Assembly: GCA_900548635.1 (NCBI GenBank)
Contig: URLP01000029.1
Location: forward strand, 1-16,318
Source: an uncultured Megasphaera sp.
GTDB lineage: Bacteria; Bacillota; Negativicutes; Veillonellales; Megasphaeraceae
DNA: 16,318 bases
Direction: 5' to 3'
How positions within the stretch are numbered: the stretch's first letter is position 1; every line of letters starts with the position of its first letter. A model generated the notes under the pieces. That model did not search any database. It was not told the DNA's origin and was given only the letters and a program-made list of their open reading frames with translations. The translations under genes were made by a program, and so were the position numbers. Below are positions 15,294-16,318 of the stretch, one piece after another.

Positions 15294-15445
15294 CATACGG
15301 GAGAAGGCGCATGCCTACCGACGGAGTCAAACTCTCAGGTGCCCCTCAGGGGTGGGACCGTGTGTGGACACGACTCTGGAGAGTCCCGTTTGGGCGCCGA
15401 AGGTGCAAGGAAGCGATTCCTAATCTCTCAGGCAAAAGGACAGAG
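15294..15445 (+). ncRNA. Tandem glycine riboswitch
   Basis: Two glycine aptamers lie in series. Aptamer 1 (15294-15364) closes with P1 CATACGG/CCGTGTG (15294-15300 with 15358-15364, one G-U pair), and holds the GGAGA, ACCGACGGAG and ACTCTCAGG segments. Where the consensus has a short A-rich joint it has a CCCCT/AGGGG hairpin. Aptamer 2 (15374-15445) closes with CTCTG/CAGAG and has GGAGAG, GCGCCGAAGG and the near-consensus AATCTCTCAGGCAAAAGGAC. The linker is about nine bases, allowing the cooperative arrangement known for this family. A terminator and an AGCS symporter gene follow, so bound glycine probably controls uptake; the direction (on or off) is not shown by sequence alone, though symporter-linked copies studied elsewhere act as off switches. 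Confidence 0.95.
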
Positions 15446-15476
15446 CTGGCAGAACGACTTTTTTTTCTGCGACCCT

Positions 15477-15515
15477 AAGACCTATCTTCAGAGTGATGAT
15501 GATAGGTCTTTTTTT
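15477..15515 (+). terminator. Riboswitch expression-platform terminator
   Basis: The 10-bp stem AAGACCTATC (15477-15486) pairs with GATAGGTCTT (15501-15510) around a 14-base loop, followed by a T-tract to 15515. It lies 31 bases after aptamer 2 and 41 before the symporter ATG, so it is the likely point of transcription attenuation. The loop holds a second CAGAG (15489-15493), identical to the 3' strand of aptamer 2 P1. Confidence 0.88.
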
Positions 15516-15556
15516 CATGTCATTATAATTACCATAACAAAAGGGGAGTATGAAAG

Positions 15557-16318
15557 ATGTTGGATACGTTAAATGCCATTGATAGTTTTGTCTGGGGACC
15601 GCCTTTGCTGGTGCTGCTCATCGGTACGGGCCTGATGCTTACGATCCGTCTCCATTTGCTGCAGGTCTTCAAGCTGCCGAAAGCCCTGAAACTGATTTTC
15701 ACGGCCAAGAACCAGGGCGACGGTGACGTCGACAGTTTCAAAGCCCTCTGCACCGCCCTGGCTGCGACGGTCGGCACCGGTAATATCGTCGGCGTCGCTA
15801 CGGCTGTCCATGCCGGCGGCCCGGGTGCGATTTTCTGGATGTGGATGGCCGCTTTCGTCGGCATGGCTACGAAATACGCCGAAGGCTGCCTGGCCGTTAA
15901 ATACCGTACAGTCGACAAGAACGGCGACATCGCCGGCGGTCCGATGTACTACATCGAAAACGGCCTCGGTAAGAAATACAAGCCTCTCGCATTCCTCTTC
16001 GCTTTCTTCGGCGTCCTCGTCGCTTTCTTCGGCATCGGTACTTTCGCCCAGGTCAACTCCATCGTTGAAATCACGCGCCTGACGACGAGCATCCCTGTCG
16101 AATACACGGCCATCGTTTTGACTATCCTCGTCGCTGCCATCACCATCGGCGGCCTCCAGTCCATCGCCCGCGTCGCTTCCAAAATCGTCCCGGCTATGGC
16201 TGTCATCTATGTCGTTTCTACAGTTGCTTTTCTCGTCGTCTTTGCCGACCAGATCCCGGCGGCTGTGGAACAAATCATTACCTGCGCCTTCACACCGACG
16301 GCAGCTGCCGGCGGCTTC
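15557..16318 (+). CDS. Alanine/glycine:cation symporter family protein (3' partial)
   Basis: The first 254 codons of an AGCS-family (sodium:alanine symporter) transporter, which moves alanine or glycine into the cell with Na+ or H+. The frame stays open to the right edge; family members are about 440-550 aa, so roughly half is present. The ATG at 15557 follows AGGGGAG (15542-15548); the ATG at 15550 hits a stop within 11 codons. Family marks are ATVGTGNIVGVATA, GPGAIFWMWMAAF and MATKYAEGCLAVKYR, then GGPMYYIENGL. Several hydrophobic helices are visible, beginning at residues 12-30 (PLLVLLIGTGLML). The glycine riboswitch upstream argues that glycine is a substrate. Confidence 0.95.
   Translation, partial: MLDTLNAIDSFVWGPPLLVLLIGTGLMLTIRLHLLQVFKLPKALKLIFTAKNQGDGDVDSFKALCTALAATVGTGNIVGVATAVHAGGPGAIFWMWMAAFVGMATKYAEGCLAVKYRTVDKNGDIAGGPMYYIENGLGKKYKPLAFLFAFFGVLVAFFGIGTFAQVNSIVEITRLTTSIPVEYTAIVLTILVAAITIGGLQSIARVASKIVPAMAVIYVVSTVAFLVVFADQIPAAVEQIITCAFTPTAAAGGF

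Noticed and set aside
15284..15572. Short frames of 63-77 codons within the symporter leader
   Set aside because: They run through the riboswitch aptamers and terminator, whose RNA structure explains the sequence conservation.

Overview
The window reads as chromosomal DNA of a moderately GC-rich, low-GC-lineage (Firmicutes) anaerobe. The best guess is a Negativicute, of a Megasphaera/Veillonella-like type. The basis is a C-ending codon bias, Firmicutes-style Shine-Dalgarno sites with several TTG starts, a divergent rpmB/recG pair, a short phosphatidylserine decarboxylase with a CDP-alcohol PssA (diderm phospholipid synthesis), and a tandem glycine riboswitch before an AGCS symporter. The genus is inferred. 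No transposon, phage, CRISPR, tRNA or rRNA was seen.

Region 1 (1-6600) is a tight three-gene cluster. A giant protein of at least 1494 aa, open at the left window edge, carries an HD phosphohydrolase-like domain, a long HEAT-like helical stretch, an NMN/nicotinate-nucleotide-adenylyltransferase-like domain, a possible acetyltransferase-like stretch and a phosphoribosyltransferase-like end. It overlaps a lactate/malate-dehydrogenase-like protein, which is followed by a two-part flavoprotein with an FMN-reductase fold and a four-cysteine motif. The cluster ends in a perfect 14-bp terminator whose loop contains the last stop codon. This is the least understood and most interesting part of the window. 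The recurring theme is nucleotides and redox cofactors, but the function is unknown.

Region 2 (6600-9101) holds rpmB (L28) on the minus strand, ending in its own terminator that faces the first one, and the divergently transcribed recG helicase gene.

Region 3 (9102-15192) starts with a good promoter and runs as a likely operon: guaB (IMP dehydrogenase), a WecG/TagA-family glycosyltransferase, psd and pssA (phosphatidylethanolamine synthesis, overlapping by 4 bp), a membrane GT2 glycosyltransferase, surE (nucleotidase) and cdd (cytidine deaminase). It mixes purine/pyrimidine metabolism with cell-envelope assembly.

Region 4 (15193-16318) is a strong promoter, a tandem glycine riboswitch with an intrinsic terminator, and the first 254 codons of an alanine/glycine:cation symporter cut by the right edge. 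Glycine probably controls uptake of glycine or alanine here.
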